Source: Tillandsia leiboldiana
Taxonomy: Eukaryota > Streptophyta > Magnoliopsida > Poales > Bromeliaceae
Length of the DNA stretch: 64,000 nucleotides
Direction: 5' to 3'
Assembly (NCBI GenBank): GCA_029204045.2
Contig: CM055068.1
Coordinates: forward strand, 36,409,345 to 36,473,344
Shown here: positions 33,823 through 47,626 of the stretch, in pieces
How the letters are laid out: every line of letters begins with the position of its first letter
Position numbering within the stretch: position 1 is the first letter of the stretch
Notes under the pieces: model-generated
What the model was told of the DNA's origin: nothing
The model's database searches: none
What the model saw: the letters and a program-made list of their open reading frames with translations, nothing else
Position numbers and translations under genes: made by a program

Positions 33823-34694
33823 TGTGAGGACCCGGATCCCCGCAATGAGATTACTGGTTGATTGGCAGCTTATGGAGGCCTATGTGGTGTCGGTGGCGTT
33901 TGTGCACAATTTGGACAAAAGTGATGGACTTCGGGTGTTAAATGGATCATGTAGATAATCGGATGACCCCGTCGAATGTTTAAAAGAGGTTTCGCGTGAA
34001 ATGGATATCAATATTGGACTTAGCGCGAAAAATTGGATTAAGAACACCTTTTCGGATGCCTTCGATAATTTTTAGAAATAGAATTTGGCAAAACGGACAG
34101 CGGATTTGGACTCAGCGCGCGAAAACGATGAAAATAGACTATTTACTTGTATTTTTTGGAGTCCGGATGCAAAAGCACGTTTTTCGAGGCAGTGGGTTAC
34201 TGTTCCGGCGGGCCGGGCATCGCCGGCGGCGGCGGGCAGCGGTGGCGCAGGCGCGGGCAGGTGGCGGAGCAGGTGCGGGCAGGCGTGCGGGCGCGCGGTG
34301 CAGCGCGGGAGAGTGCCACGTGGCATCTTCCTATTTGCTGAGGGTTGGACACGTGGCAGACTGTGGTTGGCTGGTGCACGGGCGCGGTCCACGGAGCAGG
34401 GAGGCAGGTGCCTCGGGATGCGTGCGCGACACGGGGGCGCAGGCGGCGCTGGCGCGCATGTGGGCGCGGCGGCCGACGCGTTGACGCGCGGTTCCCGTGC
34501 GTGGGCGCGCCACACGTCAGCCTCCGCGCGGGCCATGCGGCGCATGGCGGTTGGCCGTCTTGGCTGTTGCCGGTTCGGGGCCACGTGGCAGCCTGAGGTG
34601 AATCCGGGCGTTGATGAACGGCTGGGATCAGGCGGGTTCGGGCGCACTGTTTGCGCCCGAACTATTTCGGACGCACGAATGTGGGGACCCACTG
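33823..34694 (+). mobile_element. Gypsy-B 5' LTR, first part
   Basis: Collinear with 58921-59815 at about 95-96% identity by eye over the first ~390 bp. It contains ACGT-core motifs (about 34316-34590) in a GC-rich U3. It ends with CACTG, the slightly altered left TSD of solo LTR B1. Confidence 0.88.
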
Positions 34695-37600
34695 TGTCAC
34701 GCCCCGGGGTTGAAACTGCGACCCGGGCTCGCTAACAGATCCGCCGCCCATACGGTGAACCCCGTATAGACGAAGCGTCTAACCTGCATAAGAGATACTA
34801 TACTAAACAGATATCAGAGCTGAAAATAAACTGCTATAAATAGAATAAATACAACTCCAAGTCCTCACCACAAGTACAAAAGTCGCTCAACTCTGAAATA
34901 AAAGTACAACTCTATACCTCACTACAAGGTCTCTCAACAACAAGTAACTCTCAAAATGTAAAAAGTGGTTACATCTACTCTCTGGACGACGACGTCTGGT
35001 AGGGAACTAGCTCGCGACTCCCTTACCTCGCTCTGAAGAAACAGGAGCTGGAACAGCAGGAACAGGAGTAGAAATCTCTGGGGAAAAATACACCACGACG
35101 GGTGTGAGAACTACATCCCACAGTAGTTCTCAGTGGGTGCCGTCAACAAGTCCAACGGTCTGCCCACTAAGTCTACTAGAGGCATAAGGTAATAAATGAA
35201 ATACTGAAAGAAGAGCTGGAAAAGAATATCTCTACAGCTGCTATGCCCCTATCTAGATGCTCAACAAGTGAAACAGATGGAAAACATGATGCATCTACTA
35301 ACTCTCAGGTGTAGTAACCCAATCTAATAATGACTGCCACACAGGGTCCAGTCAAACCAGCGACCACCTACTGCCGCACATCCTCAATAGGACGGGTCTA
35401 CCGTAGGGTGTCCGTGACTGCCACATCTGGGCCAGCCAGAGGGACGGCGTCAACAAGTCACGATAGAAGAACTCAATCTCACGCCGGTTACAACAACCCG
35501 GTCTAAAGCTCAATCTCAACGCCGGTTACAACTACCCGGTCTAAAGCACAATCTCGACGCCGGTTACAACAACCCGGTCTCGCCTACTCCGGAGTGGCAC
35601 TCGAGGGGAGCGACCCGCTCGAGTCCATAAGTAACCCATGTCCAACAGCTCTGTCATGCATCTCAGTCAATCAGGCAAAAGTCGACACTATGCTCAAAGT
35701 GGAGACTCACTCAATCCACAATGCAAAAACCCAGCCCAAACTGATGTATAACACTAATCGGTCAAACCGCCCACAGTTCGCGGTTACCGAAATATTAACC
35801 CGAGTCGATAATCTGGTGCAATCCCACTCGACTCAACAATGTAGCTATACTATCCCCCCCATCCCTGCTCTCTAACCCGAGCAACAAGGAACACTCGACA
35901 GTCGGGACCGCTGTCAACCCAACGGCTCCCTAAAACAGGCATCACTGACAGGATAACTCCACAACAGAAACAATAAAGGGTCCGGGAACCCCGGAAGACT
36001 AGAACCTACAACCCTAATCAAACAAGAACAGGCTCTAGGCATAGTCTCTTGTTGTTCTCGTCCCAAAGGAAAAAGGGCAGACCTTGGAACCCAGACCACT
36101 CGAACCATCTCGGGTGGTTAAATTTGTCGGAAAAATGTGATATTTCTTATTGAAAGCCATTTGATCTGAAAGAAATCTATATTTAATGATTTTTAGTTCT
36201 TTTTAGAAAAACAATTGAAAACAAGCTTTATATCCAAGCCTCGTAGAGCTAATGCCTTTGTCCAATCAAACAAGAACAGACTCGGCGACTCCACGATGCT
36301 CAGAAGAAAACATTGGTTGACTAAAATCATATGTGTGTCCAAAAATAGTTCTGGGTTCAAGGTCCTACTATCACTGGTACAAAGCTGCCACTGACACAGT
36401 GGCGACAAATAAACAAGAAACCAAAACATCTCGGGACCGCCGTCTACCAACGACTCCCGCCACAGATGAACGATCAACTATATCTACCAGACTCCACTCT
36501 GCTCCCAAGCACGAGTGTAAAATGCATCCCACACTAAAAGAAACCCGACCACTCGGCCCACTACCCGGGCGAGTAAAACACTATGTCCAGGAAAGAACAG
36601 AAGTGTGGATGTCTAAAGCAGTATGAACCTAGCCCAAGTTGAAGTTTCCTACAGTCTGGCTGCACATGCTGCATATGACGGGGGTGCTAGGTCAAATTCC
36701 AAGATAATAATAATAATTTTACAGAGTAGGAACAAGAGATCGCATGATCATCATATAACTCTAGAATCAACAGCTATCACATTCTAGCATGCTACATAGG
36801 AATATCACTATTATGCATGGTCCTAGTATAGCATATTTAATGCACATTCCATCATTCTTGGAGACAGGGCCACCCACCTGATGGTGCACAACTGTCCAGG
36901 GTCGTACAGCAAACAAAGCCCAGAAACAGATATACGAGCACAATCACCAAGCCAACACTACCAAAGTAGTGTTCAAAGCATCCTGGGTACAAAAATACCA
37001 CCCAAAGTTACATTAATTCCATAAAATTCCAAGTTACAAAAGCTGTGTGAACAGTCTACTCTCTGCGAAATTTTTACCTGTAAAACATCCCCCAAAAATT
37101 CCAGTAAAAATACCACAGTGATCCTCGCGTCGATACCTTCGAAATAAGTGCCTGCACGTCAAAATCCGAGTTCGGTAGGTCAAGATATAAATTCGGCAAG
37201 GTGGTGTACTCAAACGATTTCCTGCGTCAAAACTGTAACACTGTACACAGAAGAACAGGAATTTTCACCTCTGATAAAATCTCTGAAAAATCCGAGAAAA
37301 ATACGACGCGTTCCTTGCGATCTATAGATGAAAAAGTTGTATAAGCACATTTACGTCTGACGCTCGTGCGCGAAGATATCGCCTCCCCAATCCGCTGCTG
37401 TCTCAAAATCCCTCACTGAAAAAGGGGGACCACTGTTACCTCGGGATCCGAGCCAAGGAGTCAAAATACGAATGCGCGATCATAATGAAAGATGAAGCCC
37501 TACCTGTTAGGGGTGTGTCGGCGCAAGAATCACCAAAAACCAGTGTCGGGGTAGCCCAGGGTAACCTTTACACTGAACTTGCGACGAAGAGGAACACCGA

Positions 37601-38596
37601 GAAGGAAACGTCGCTCCGCGCCGTAAAATCCAAAACCTCAGGATGCGTGCACTCAAAAATTCCGAAACTCTGCAGCAAGAACCAGCACTCGAAGATGAAA
37701 ATCTTCACTGCAGGGAACTCGGGGAGATGGGGCTTCGAAGTGGCAAAAATGGCTAAGTAAAACTCCCTCGGATGCAACCATGAAGAAAAACCAAATCGAA
37801 CAATCCCCAAAATACCAGATGAGTCCCCAAAACAGCAAACATCTGTAGAAGGCCTCTCAAACGCCGCCACGTGTCCCCTCCAAAGTCAGCCGCCCACAGT
37901 GCGCGGCGTCAGCGCGGCATGGTGCGCACGCGCGCACGCGGCCCGAGGCAACCAAATCCTGTTCCGTGGACTGGGTGCACGACACCAGCAAATCACGAGC
38001 TGCCACGTGTCACCCACCGGTCCACCCGAAGAAATTCCGTGGACCGCGCCTCCTGAACCAACCAACCACAAGCCGCCACGTGGCACCGCCCTGGTGCACG
38101 CCCGCCGCCGTGGACCGCGCGCCTGCCCGAGCCCCTGCGCGCCTGCTCGCGGCCTGCCCGCGCTGCGCGCCGCCGCTGTGCCGCCTGCCCGAGGCTGCGC
38201 CGCCGCCCGCCGGCGCTGCCCGCCGCCGCCGGCCGCCGCTGGCGATCGCCGGAACAGTAATAGTATTGTAGCAACCTCCAAAAATAGCAAGTAAATAGCC
38301 CAACTTGACCGTTTTCGCGCGCTGAATCCAAATCCGAAGTCCAATTGGCCAAATTCCACTTCTAAAATTTCCCAAAAATTCCCGAAAAAGTAAACTTGAT
38401 CCTTTTTCGTGCCGGGTCACTTTCTTGGTTCCAATAAGCGCGCACAAATCTCAATCATCCAATATGGGCTTCCTGATAAGCAATTCTTGCTCCAATTACT
38501 CCAGAAATCCAATAACTTGGGCCCGACACGTGCACAAACACCTCCCGAAGACACTAATCCAACAATAACCCTTAAGCGGGGATTCGGGTCCACACA
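34695..38596 (-). mobile_element. Solo LTR B1 (Gypsy, minus orientation)
   Basis: 3,902 bp, beginning TGTCACGCCCCGGGG and ending GGTCCACACA on the plus strand, with no internal region. It is flanked by CACTG (34690-34694) and CAATG (38597-38601). The undisturbed sister LTR reads CCCAATGGTC at this point, so CAATG is original and the left copy carries one substitution. It is homologous to solo LTR B2 at 54714. It contains a 3 x 38-bp repeat (35468-35580). Confidence 0.87.
35468..35580. repeat. 3 x 38-bp tandem repeat in solo LTR B1
   Basis: Unit contains GCCGGTTACAACAACCCGGT (starts near 35483, 35521 and 35559). The short CCGGTT/AACCCGG inversions inside each unit could form small hairpins. 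Confidence 0.85.
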
Positions 38597-41500
38597 CAAT
38601 GGTCATTTCTTGGATTGTTTTGCTGGGCCTATAAATAGGCAGAGAAGATCTTCGTTTTTGGGCTGAAGGGAGCCTTTTCTCTCGGGGGTTTCTTAAAGAA
38701 GTTCTTCCTCTCTCTCTCCTCCACCCTTTGATGAATTCCCAGAATTTTTGGAGGCCGCGGCATCGGCGTTTTCTGCGACGCGGCGCACTTCGACGCTTCT
38801 TCAGTTTTGTCTCCTACCGTCGCATTTTAGTGCGCGAGACCCCCTGGATCACCCCGATAGAATTTTGAGCTGATTTTTGTGGCAGCGCTTTCACGAGAGG
38901 TACGGCTTCGATTTCCGTATTGATAACTTCGTCTTAGTTTGAGTACTTCGCATGGTTTACGAGGCATCTCTGAGCCACTATTTTGCTGGTGGAGTTTTGG
39001 ACAGCGGAGGCTTGTCGGATTTTTATCTCTATGCTCGAGAATCGGAATGAGGCGTTTAAAGACTCGGTTGATATCTACGCTTCGAGAAGATCGCCGTCAT
39101 ATTTTCATTAGAATTTTTAGAGTTTATCTTGCAGGTGATAATTAACCTTCTTTCGGACTGGTTTTTGACAGATTTTGGACAGTGTACATTTTGACTTGCC
39201 GCAGTGTTCTAATTGTATCTTGGTCTACACATGTCGGAATGAGTTGTATAAATACTCGTTTTGGGGCTACTCGTCGCGAGGATCGCAACCGTGATTTTTC
39301 TGGGATTTTTGGAGAACTGTACATAGGTGAAATACCCCCTCTTCTCTGCTGGTTGTGAAAACAGCATATGCTGTTTTGTTATTGTGGGGTATTGATTATT
39401 ATGTTGTGATTGCGAGGTTGGTTGGCGCAGGGATTGTGCGACGGAGTACCGAGGGTGCAGTTTCAGCAGATTTTGTTAGCAAGTGGCCACCCTCTTCATC
39501 GACTTCAGCTTTGCCTGCGGAAAGCGTTTCAAGTGGGTTGCTTCATCTCCAGAACCGGTGGACGGTTCTCTAATTCTTTATGTTAGAATGCATGCATGTT
39601 TAGGATACATTGTATGTTGTTGTAAGGTAAGCCCGGAAGGATAATTGTATAAAGGAATTGCAAGATTAATGTTCATGATGATGAATAGTAAATGCTTACC
39701 TAAGGGATTTACCCTATGTGATTGTTAGCATGCTTGTTTAACTGTACAATATTTAGCATCGAGATGGAAGCTTGTGGAATGGCCTAGATCATGCAGATTG
39801 ATATACTATAGTAGTGATCTTTTAGCATGCCTTGTTGCACATAGTCTTTTATGTTATGATTACTCGATGGAGTAGGAGGCTATATCTATGTGCGGGTATT
39901 ATTCTAATCATTCTTTTGATGGACCCTGGATTATGGACAGGTGTAGTTCATTAGGAATTCTGGCATGTTGTTTATACCCTAGTGGATCTATTATATGCTT
40001 TACTCCCTTTTATTTCCTTGAGGACATTGGCATGCTTGTATGGACATCTAGATAGGCCATCATTTATTGCTACACTATCATGTTGGAATCTGACTTAGGA
40101 GAAACAATGTCTGTTCTTTCTCCTTTCCTTCTAGATTCTAGATTCGTGTTGCTCGGGTTGAGCAGGGTTGTGGGATAGTGTAGCCGGGTATATTGAGTGG
40201 ATTTGCCATATCAGATTGTTGGATTTGTGGGTTATTGCGGCAACCGCGGACAGTAGGCGGTTGACCGGATATTGATTATTTTACCCGATTGTGGATTGGG
40301 GGTTATTGTGGTAACCACGGACATTAGGCGGTTAGCCAGATATTGATTACTTTATCAGATTGTGGGTTGTGGGGTATTGCGGCGACCGCGGACATTGGGC
40401 TGTTGACCGGATGTTTACTGTGCATCAGATTGGGTATCTGATTTCTCTTTAGTTGATGGAGTTTCCTACTTATTGAGTACTATTGCATCAGATTGGGTAT
40501 CAGATTTCTCTTTAGTGGATGGATTTTTCCACTCTGACCATAGTCGTGATCTAGTCCTGCTATATTGAGATACTTGACAGAGATACTTGTGATACTGATG
40601 ACAGAGATACTTGTGATGCTGATGACAGAGTTACTTTACTCGTGTTGGTCGCTCCCCTCGAGTGCCACTCCGGAGTAGGCTTTAGACCGTGTTGGGTTCC
40701 AGTCAGACCGTGTTGGGTTCCGGTCATTTGGACAGTGGAGATACAGAGTTCATGAGATTGATGACAGAGCAGGCAGTACCGGGTTTTATACCGGTTCATT
40801 CGATTGGGTTTGTTCGGTCAGATACTTTTATTGTTGCACTCATGCCTGGGGGCTGAGTGGAGTCTAGTAGCTGTGTTTAGACCAGTGCTAGTGTTGTTGG
40901 GAGCCGTTTGGTTTGACGGTGGTCCCGTGTGGTTGTGAGTACTTTGACCGTTGTGTGAGAGGTTGAGCATCTTGAGTCTATCCGTTCTGAGAGAGCGTGG
41001 ATTTCGACTATAGCCTGCATGAGCCACTATTCGATAGCGAGTTAGTCCGTTTGGACGCCCTACGTAATTCCTGCCCGTCAGCGGGAGGTGGTTGTAGGTG
41101 GGCGCAGGTTTGACTGGACCCGATGTGGCAGTCAGCTCGATTGGGTCGATTGAGCACCTCGTGTGCGAGTGTTGCATATCTTTATCAGAGTTTCCCCATT
41201 TGAGCATTTAGATAGAGGCATGATAGCTGTTGAGTGTCTCCAGCTTTCTTATTCAGTTTTTACTGCATTGGTTATCTTATGCCTCTAGTGGACTTAGTGG
41301 GTAGATCGTCGGGCCTGGCGGTGGTACCCACTGAGAACTCCCTTTTAGTGTAGTTCTCACACCCATTGGGGGTTTCCCCCCTCCTCTTTCTTTTCTCTCC
41401 TTGGTTTTTCCAGAGTCTTAGCAGGTGTTGCTGATTCTGCGGTTGCTGTTCGAGGCGAGGGAGTTGCGAGCTAGATCCCTACCCGTCTGTGGAGAGTAGT

Positions 41501-41886
41501 GGTACCCCTTTGGATGGAGCTCCTGAGTACAGTCAGTAGATTATTTACTTTTTCGTTGTTGAGAGATTATTGTATTGTGAGGATCTGACTTGTACTGAGA
41601 GTCTGTACACTGATGTATTATTTAAGGATTACCTCCCTGTTGAGTTCTGAGTTTTTTGTATTTGAGGATTTTATATGATTATCATTTATGGGAGTGGATA
41701 TTGTATCATTATTCCAGTTGTACAGATGGTTGGTTTTAGTTTTACAGCACTTTTATTTTATAGCTCTGATATCTGTTTAGCTGTAGCCCTTTCTTGCAGG
41801 TAGGACGCTTCGCCTATGCTGTGTTTTGCATAGGCGACGGATCTGTTGGCGAGCCCGGGTCGCAGTTTCAACTCCGGGGCGTGACA
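38597..41886 (+). mobile_element. Gypsy-B 5' LTR, second part
   Basis: Resumes after the solo LTR and ends GGGGCGTGACA, directly followed by the PBS. It includes a TATAAATA box at 38630 and three diverged GGTTATTGCGGCAACCGCGG-type repeats at about 40212-40410. Confidence 0.88.
38630..38637 (+). promoter_or_regulatory. TATA box of the Gypsy-B 5' LTR
   Basis: TATAAATA in GGGCCTATAAATAGGC. The original distance to the G-box-rich U3 is restored once the nested solo LTR is removed. Confidence 0.7.
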
Positions 41887-41893
41887 GATTAGG

Positions 41894-41906
41894 TGGTATC
41901 AGAGCC
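41894..41906 (+). other. Gypsy-B primer-binding site
   Basis: TGGTATCAGAGCC seven bases after the LTR end GGGGCGTGACA, complementary to initiator tRNA-Met. Confidence 0.9.
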
Positions 41907-43340
41907 TAGGTTGTAGGTCATGGTGGACTTAGAAACCCTAGGCTTATGGTTTGACCCTTGGATGACTTCATGAGAGTCGTGACTTGTAGCGAGAGTCATG
42001 ATTGAGTTTTATACCTCTCCCAAGGGACGGGAGGAGTGATCGGCATGTTTATTCTCCTAAGTGATTATGTTGGCTGCAGACAACATAATGCTGTGGAACG
42101 GGTGACATGCTTTAGACTTTCGCTGGATTGGGTTGAGTGTTGTTGTGTGCTGTTTTGCTGTTTCGTCGTGGCGAGCGGTGTCTCCCCGACGCTGGGTTTG
42201 GGACCCGTGTACATCCTGTCATAGCAGTTGAGTTTGAGTGGTTGGTTTTGGGCCGGATACCCGGATTGCGGTCAGAGTGCTCCAGACCCAGATGACAGGA
42301 TTGCCAGAGGCTTATCAGCGGCAGAGTGAGCAGCTGGTCTAGACGACACAGTTGTCGGAGCAGCGAGCATCCCGACAGTGCTTTTCTCCTGAGACCACCT
42401 GATTGCAGTATCCTCAGCGGCAGTGATTTCTGTGGCGCCAATGGAGCGAGTAACCCCCTCCGTGCCAATGTTTAGTGCCGAGGCACCGAGACGGGGTGGA
42501 TAGCTTACAGCTGATGAGCTGTGGGACATCATCGATCGATGGAGCCAGTTTTGGCAGATGAACCATCCCGATTCGTGGAATTGAGTTGGAGCCTTTGGAG
42601 GCAGAATCGTGGTTGGTGGTGATGGAGAAACTATTCCAGAGCCTCCCTGGGCCAGAGGTTTTATGCAGTTGTTGAACTGCGCGCTTCAGGTTTCGAGGGA
42701 CGAGGCGCATAGGATATGTGTGCTGGGAGTGGATTGCGCCAGGATACCTTTCAGTTTATTCAGTCCATCTGTTACAGGTTTTGATGCCTCGATAGAGTAG
42801 GCACTGTTTTTGGAGCTGGGCATTGCAGTCCCTTTGGATGGGGATCTGCCGCCAAAGGCGAGTTCTGGATAGAGGCGCTTGACGCTAGATGATGGAGGAC
42901 ATATTGGCCAGCAGTGGCATTCCTGATTTCTCTCCAGGGTAGTGGATTTTTGAGACATCAGAGGTCAGGTGGACCCCGATGGCAGCATCAACATCTATAT
43001 CAGAGTAGCTCAGCGGTAGCGTGGATTTGTTGTCTGCGGAGGACCATACCTGTCGCCTCAGTGTGAGCAGAGACAGAGGTCGTGCTCCCTATGTGGTTAA
43101 TCAAGATATATTCTGGCAGACTGAGCGACGACCACCTGCATTGAGCGGATGAGTTTGTGCCGCCCGGTTGGAGGGCGCCACGGCAGTGGATCGAGATGTC
43201 GCAGGTGTGATTCCATCACAGCAGTCGGAGTTAGAGCACTCTACATTCCAGTATGGACTAGAGGCAGAGTCGTTGCCACGTGCACTAGAGGTACAGGTTC
43301 CTGTTGGTGTGGTGCACGAGGAGGAGACTGTGGATCATGT
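41907..43340 (+). pseudogene. Gypsy-B leader and decayed gag
   Basis: The position after the PBS is where gag should be. No frame stays open for more than about 120 codons and no zinc knuckle is legible. The sequence is rich in CAG/GAG codons like Gypsy gag linkers. The last five bases, CATGT (43336-43340), are the left TSD of solo LTR C. Assignment rests on position, not on a clear motif. Confidence 0.5.
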
Positions 43341-43620
43341 TGTCACGCCCCGGGGTTTAAACGCGCGGAAGAAACGTCACCGTTTAGCTCTCAAATTTTG
43401 CATATGTATTTTTTTTTTAAACCATTCTTCCCCGGTGCGTGCCTAGACCCGCCGCATATACAAATTCACTCTACACACGGGCAGAGTCTCCTTTGTATAT
43501 GCACGGCGTCCCGACTACAATAATCAAACACTCATCACTTTAACCACACTAGATCGACAATCGAGTACATACAATCATTTTTCTACAAGTAACCAAGAGG
43601 CCGATTAACTTTGGAAAGGA

Positions 43621-43827
43621 TAAATCCACAGGGTTTTAAAAACGGTGCCCACACGACACCCAGGTTTTACAAAGCCGTTTTGAAATTCATAAATACACAG
43701 GGTTTTGAAAATGGTGCCCACTCGACACCCGTGTTTTCCAAAACTATTTCGAAACCCATAAATCCACAGAGTTTTGAAAACGGTGCCCACTCGACACCAA
43801 TGTTTTTCAAATCCTTTTCGTAATGTT
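43621..43827. repeat. 3 x 69-bp tandem repeat in solo LTR C
   Basis: Units start TAAATCCACAGGG, TAAATACACAGGG and TAAATCCACAGAG at 43621, 43690 and 43759, each containing ACGGTGCCCAC or ATGGTGCCCAC. The exact period of 69 keeps frames open on both strands. Confidence 0.88.
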
Positions 43828-44226
43828 TTCTTTCCTTTTCCTTTTCTTTTTGTTTGAAAACGGCCAACTATCCGACAGTAACTAAACATTCATCCACAGA
43901 GTATCGTAATGAATCCAACATCCAAGTCAACCCCAAAAAAGTATCACACCCACATAGCCACTAACAGATAATGAAATGAGCAAAAGAAGAACTAACCACA
44001 GTCTGTAGCCTCGAAGGGCCGATAGACCTCTCATCGCGGCCTCACCGTCGCCCTAGCTCTCACCCCTGACTGAACCTGTCACAGAGTGGAGAGTCAGCGA
44101 CACAAGATACAAAGTATGAAAAGCAAACTGTAATAAAAGCCAGAGCAACCGCCCTCATAATCGTGCAATCGACAGTAAAACCCTCCCCCTGTACAATCCA
44201 AACCGGGCACCTGCCCCGGTAACCAC

Positions 44227-44300
44227 ACCGAGCACCTATCTCGGCACCACACCGAGCACCCGCCTCGGCACCACACCGAGCACCCGCCTCGGCACCACCG
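44227..44300. repeat. 24-bp tandem repeat with CCGAG/CTCGG inversions
   Basis: ACCGAGCACCCGCCTCGGCACC-type units at 44227, 44251 and 44275, and looser relatives at about 44410-44515. Each unit can pair CCGAG with CTCGG. Confidence 0.82.
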
Positions 44301-47300
44301 CTCACACCCCCCACCCACGAGGGCCCCCATTACGTCACCCACACGTGGGGTACACGGGTCAACGTACCAATTTTCCGGAAAAGCACATCCTCGCGGTGGC
44401 CAAACCGCTGGTGTGCGTGTAGCAACCTCGAGCATCGACCGAGCACCAACCTCGGCCAACCAGACCGAGCAACTACCTCGGTAACTAGACCGAGCACCTG
44501 CCTCGGCAATCACCCAGAACATGATGTATCATCGAGCACCACGACCCTCAGTCGACATAAATATGATGATAATAAACACATGAGCATATACGGGGGTTAG
44601 CAATATTTTAACATGTCAAACCTTTGCCCTTACCAATTACCCTCGTTTCCCGACTCAAGAACTGTCGAAAGAGGAACCCACCTTCCGACTTTCGACTGGT
44701 CGCACCGATCACCGTCCTCATCGCTAGTATGCCCCGAACAACCCTACTGTTGTTCGGAGAGGGTGAATTGCCCGTCCAATCTCCCACCGCGACGTTCATT
44801 AATCCGGAGGTCCACGTCACCCCCACTACCCCTCAAAGTGATAAACATAACAATAACAAAAACATACACAAAGAGGTTCTAAGGGGTACCCATCTCGAAG
44901 TTAGTCGAACGAACACCCCGACGTAGGCCGGTCCCGAACTCCCGCATGACTACCGGGAGGCTGGTGCTGAACTGCTGGGCGCTGAACAGAAACTGTGATC
45001 AGAAATAGACTCACACATACCCATCCTGACAACACTACAGTAACCTGAATCCATTCTTTCATACCGTGGTACGCGAAACACGCACCAAAAATCGTAAAAC
45101 CGACGATTTCGCCGATTTACGGAACGATATCCATTTTCCGCTCAACGAGAGTCTACGAAAATCTAACAGATTGCCCAGAGACATGTTTACTCTGTTTAAA
45201 TACTGTCCATAAGGTTACAATTGCAAGTTAACCCATTAAACTTCTCTAAATTGCATAATAACTTTGTTTTAAACGTTGTTTCGACTCGTTCTCAAAATCC
45301 CGGAAGCCAAAGACGGCGCCGTATGTTTCAGCGCGTCCGAAACGACGAGACGAAGCTCGTGCTCACGGGCTTGGGCCAGCATGAGGCCCATTCACAAAGT
45401 TGGCCCATAAACTCTTAGGGCCCAAAATATAACTATGGTATAACTCCAATAAACTTGATCAATTCTGCATCTAACGTGAGCATGATACTTAGTGATGACA
45501 GAGGACTGATGTGCTCATCTGTGGCGCGCCGGAGGCTGGCCGGGAAGTTGGCCGGTGCACGGTGGAGCAACCCCCTCTCAAGCTAGAGCTCGGGTTGGCC
45601 AACCCTTGATCAACACTGGTGCCAAACGCCTACAGAGCCAAGCCTCAGTACCCAGACCCTCCCAGATGAAGGTTGGTCGCAGCCCACCTGGCGCCGGTAG
45701 CCGGAGGCGGCGGATGGCCGGGAAAAACCCAATACAAACACATAAAAGCGAGGTTGGGAGAAACTTATTTTCCAGAGGCTTTCGGCCCAAAGTAACTTGA
45801 TAGAAAGCACTCATATAGTGCCAACAACTCACCTAGGTAGATGGCCGGCGACCAGAGGCGGCGGCGCCGGCCGGCGGTGAAGCTCAGACTACCACGATGG
45901 TGCAACTACAGAGGATGCAAAACCTACGTTAGAACTCCCATGCAACTTCAAGCAGAGCCTCTAAATGATCCAAATACCTTACCTGGGTCACTGGCCGGCA
46001 AGTGGAAACGACGGCGACCGCCGGCGACGCGACCCAACTCAAGCTCGGCCAAGAACGAGGTCCTCTAATGGTGGATTCTGGCCGGCGGAGCCTGGGCCGG
46101 CGCAACTTAGACCAAGGTGTTCCCCTCGGCGCTACGGGGCTTGCTGAGGTGGTGGCCTACGGCGCGGGTGAGCGGCGGCGCCGGACGGCGAGGTTCGGCC
46201 AAAGGGCACTTTTGCTCGGTTCTAGGGCAAGCTCGCAAGGCCCGGATTCTCAACCGATCATCACCAAATCTCGGGAGGATGTTGCAGTCGTCGAGAAGAC
46301 CAGATCCAACGGTCTTGATCCTCGCTTCTACGGTCGGATGAAGCCCGTGGTCAAGGTCAGCCAAAATAAAGACTTCCGGCAAGATGTTGCTCCCGCTAGC
46401 GACGGGGATGACGGCGGCGGCTCAGGCTTCACTGGTAGGATCGTCTCAAAGTCAGGAATCTTATGCATGGTCACTTGGCCCACTTACAAACAATAAATTC
46501 CAACAACTCACCTCGCCGGAGAAGATGAAGATGGTGACCCTCCCCCGCGGCGGCTCACGGCGGAGCAAGGCGTCGGGTCCCCTCTTGCTTGATGTCACCC
46601 ACACAGAGGGACACCCAGATTGACCTGGAACAACCCAACACCAACCTTGGTGCTTCCCTCACCAAGATGACCGAGATGGGAATACTTTTCTTGTCTTCCC
46701 TGGGCTTTTCCGGCCACTGGACGACGCCGGCGCTCGGCGCGACGGCTGGAGGGGTTGTGGTGGATGCGTCGGTTCCCAGAGGAGGGGTGCTTTGTCGGTT
46801 TAGGGTTTCCCAAAAGGCTCAACCCGAATGCATAATATGCAATGATGCATTATTTGCCAAAAACCCCCTACCACAACCAATTCTTTTAATCCAAGTCCTT
46901 TACAGAAAACTTCAACTTACACTTTACTCCTTGTCCCTAAGGTAGCACGATTTTCGAGGCATAAAATATAGGGTTTCTGCGTAAAATACCCCGTTTTTTG
47001 CCGTATTTCACACTTTTCGAGGCATTCGAGTCATCAAATCGAAAAACGGACTTCGCCACGACATCCGCCTCGACGAAACCTATCAGGCAGCGATTTTTGT
47101 TTTTCGACGAGATGCCCGGATAAAATTCTGGTCCATAAATACTACACAATTATACAGTATGGAACGCTTCCCGAGACTCTAGGTTCGTCAACCATAAATT
47201 TCGTCGGCGCCACTGCGCTCAGATCGACGATGCCATTTAAATCGACTACCTGGATCGTCAGATTCGGACTCTAGACAGTCGATCGGGCGACGTTGGCCAA

Positions 47301-47626
47301 CGCGGAAAATAAAATCAGGGTGTTACTATTCAAAACACTATTCACTTAAGTCGCGGGCCCCACTAGTTTTCTTCCTGATTTCCGGACGATCCGACCGTCG
47401 GATCAACAAACGGTCTATACCATTTTCACTCGATTCGATGAGACGGTCGCACTGGAGACCTCAGATTTCCGAGATCAGACTCGAATCGGAAAGGCGAAAT
47501 TTGTGCTTCGGAAACTGTGCCATCCGCACACCGGTATACACACCACTAAGGTTAATTTTGTTTCCTCGCACACATTCACACATGAAAAACACTCTTTATA
47601 CCAACTCAAATTTCCCGAGTATTACA

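Larger units (their letters stand above)
43341..47626 (-). mobile_element. Solo LTR C (Gypsy, minus orientation)
   Basis: 4,286 bp. On the plus strand it starts TGTCACGCCCCGGGGTTTAA and ends CCGAGTATTACA, with perfect CATGT duplications at 43336-43340 and 47627-47631. It belongs to a different family from A and B. It contains two local tandem repeats (43621-43827, 44227-44300) and GC-rich segments whose ORFs conflict. No internal region remains. Confidence 0.9.

Noticed and set aside
34072..34735. Overlapping 160-216 codon ORFs near 34 kb, and the matching set at 59.2-60.0 kb
   Set aside because: They lie within GC-rich U3 of the Gypsy-B LTRs, conflict between strands, and simply mirror the LTR homology.
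45555..46496. ORFs of 75-164 codons in solo LTR C
   Set aside because: Located in a TSD-bounded solo LTR and rich in GGCGGC-type repeats; no family resemblance seen.
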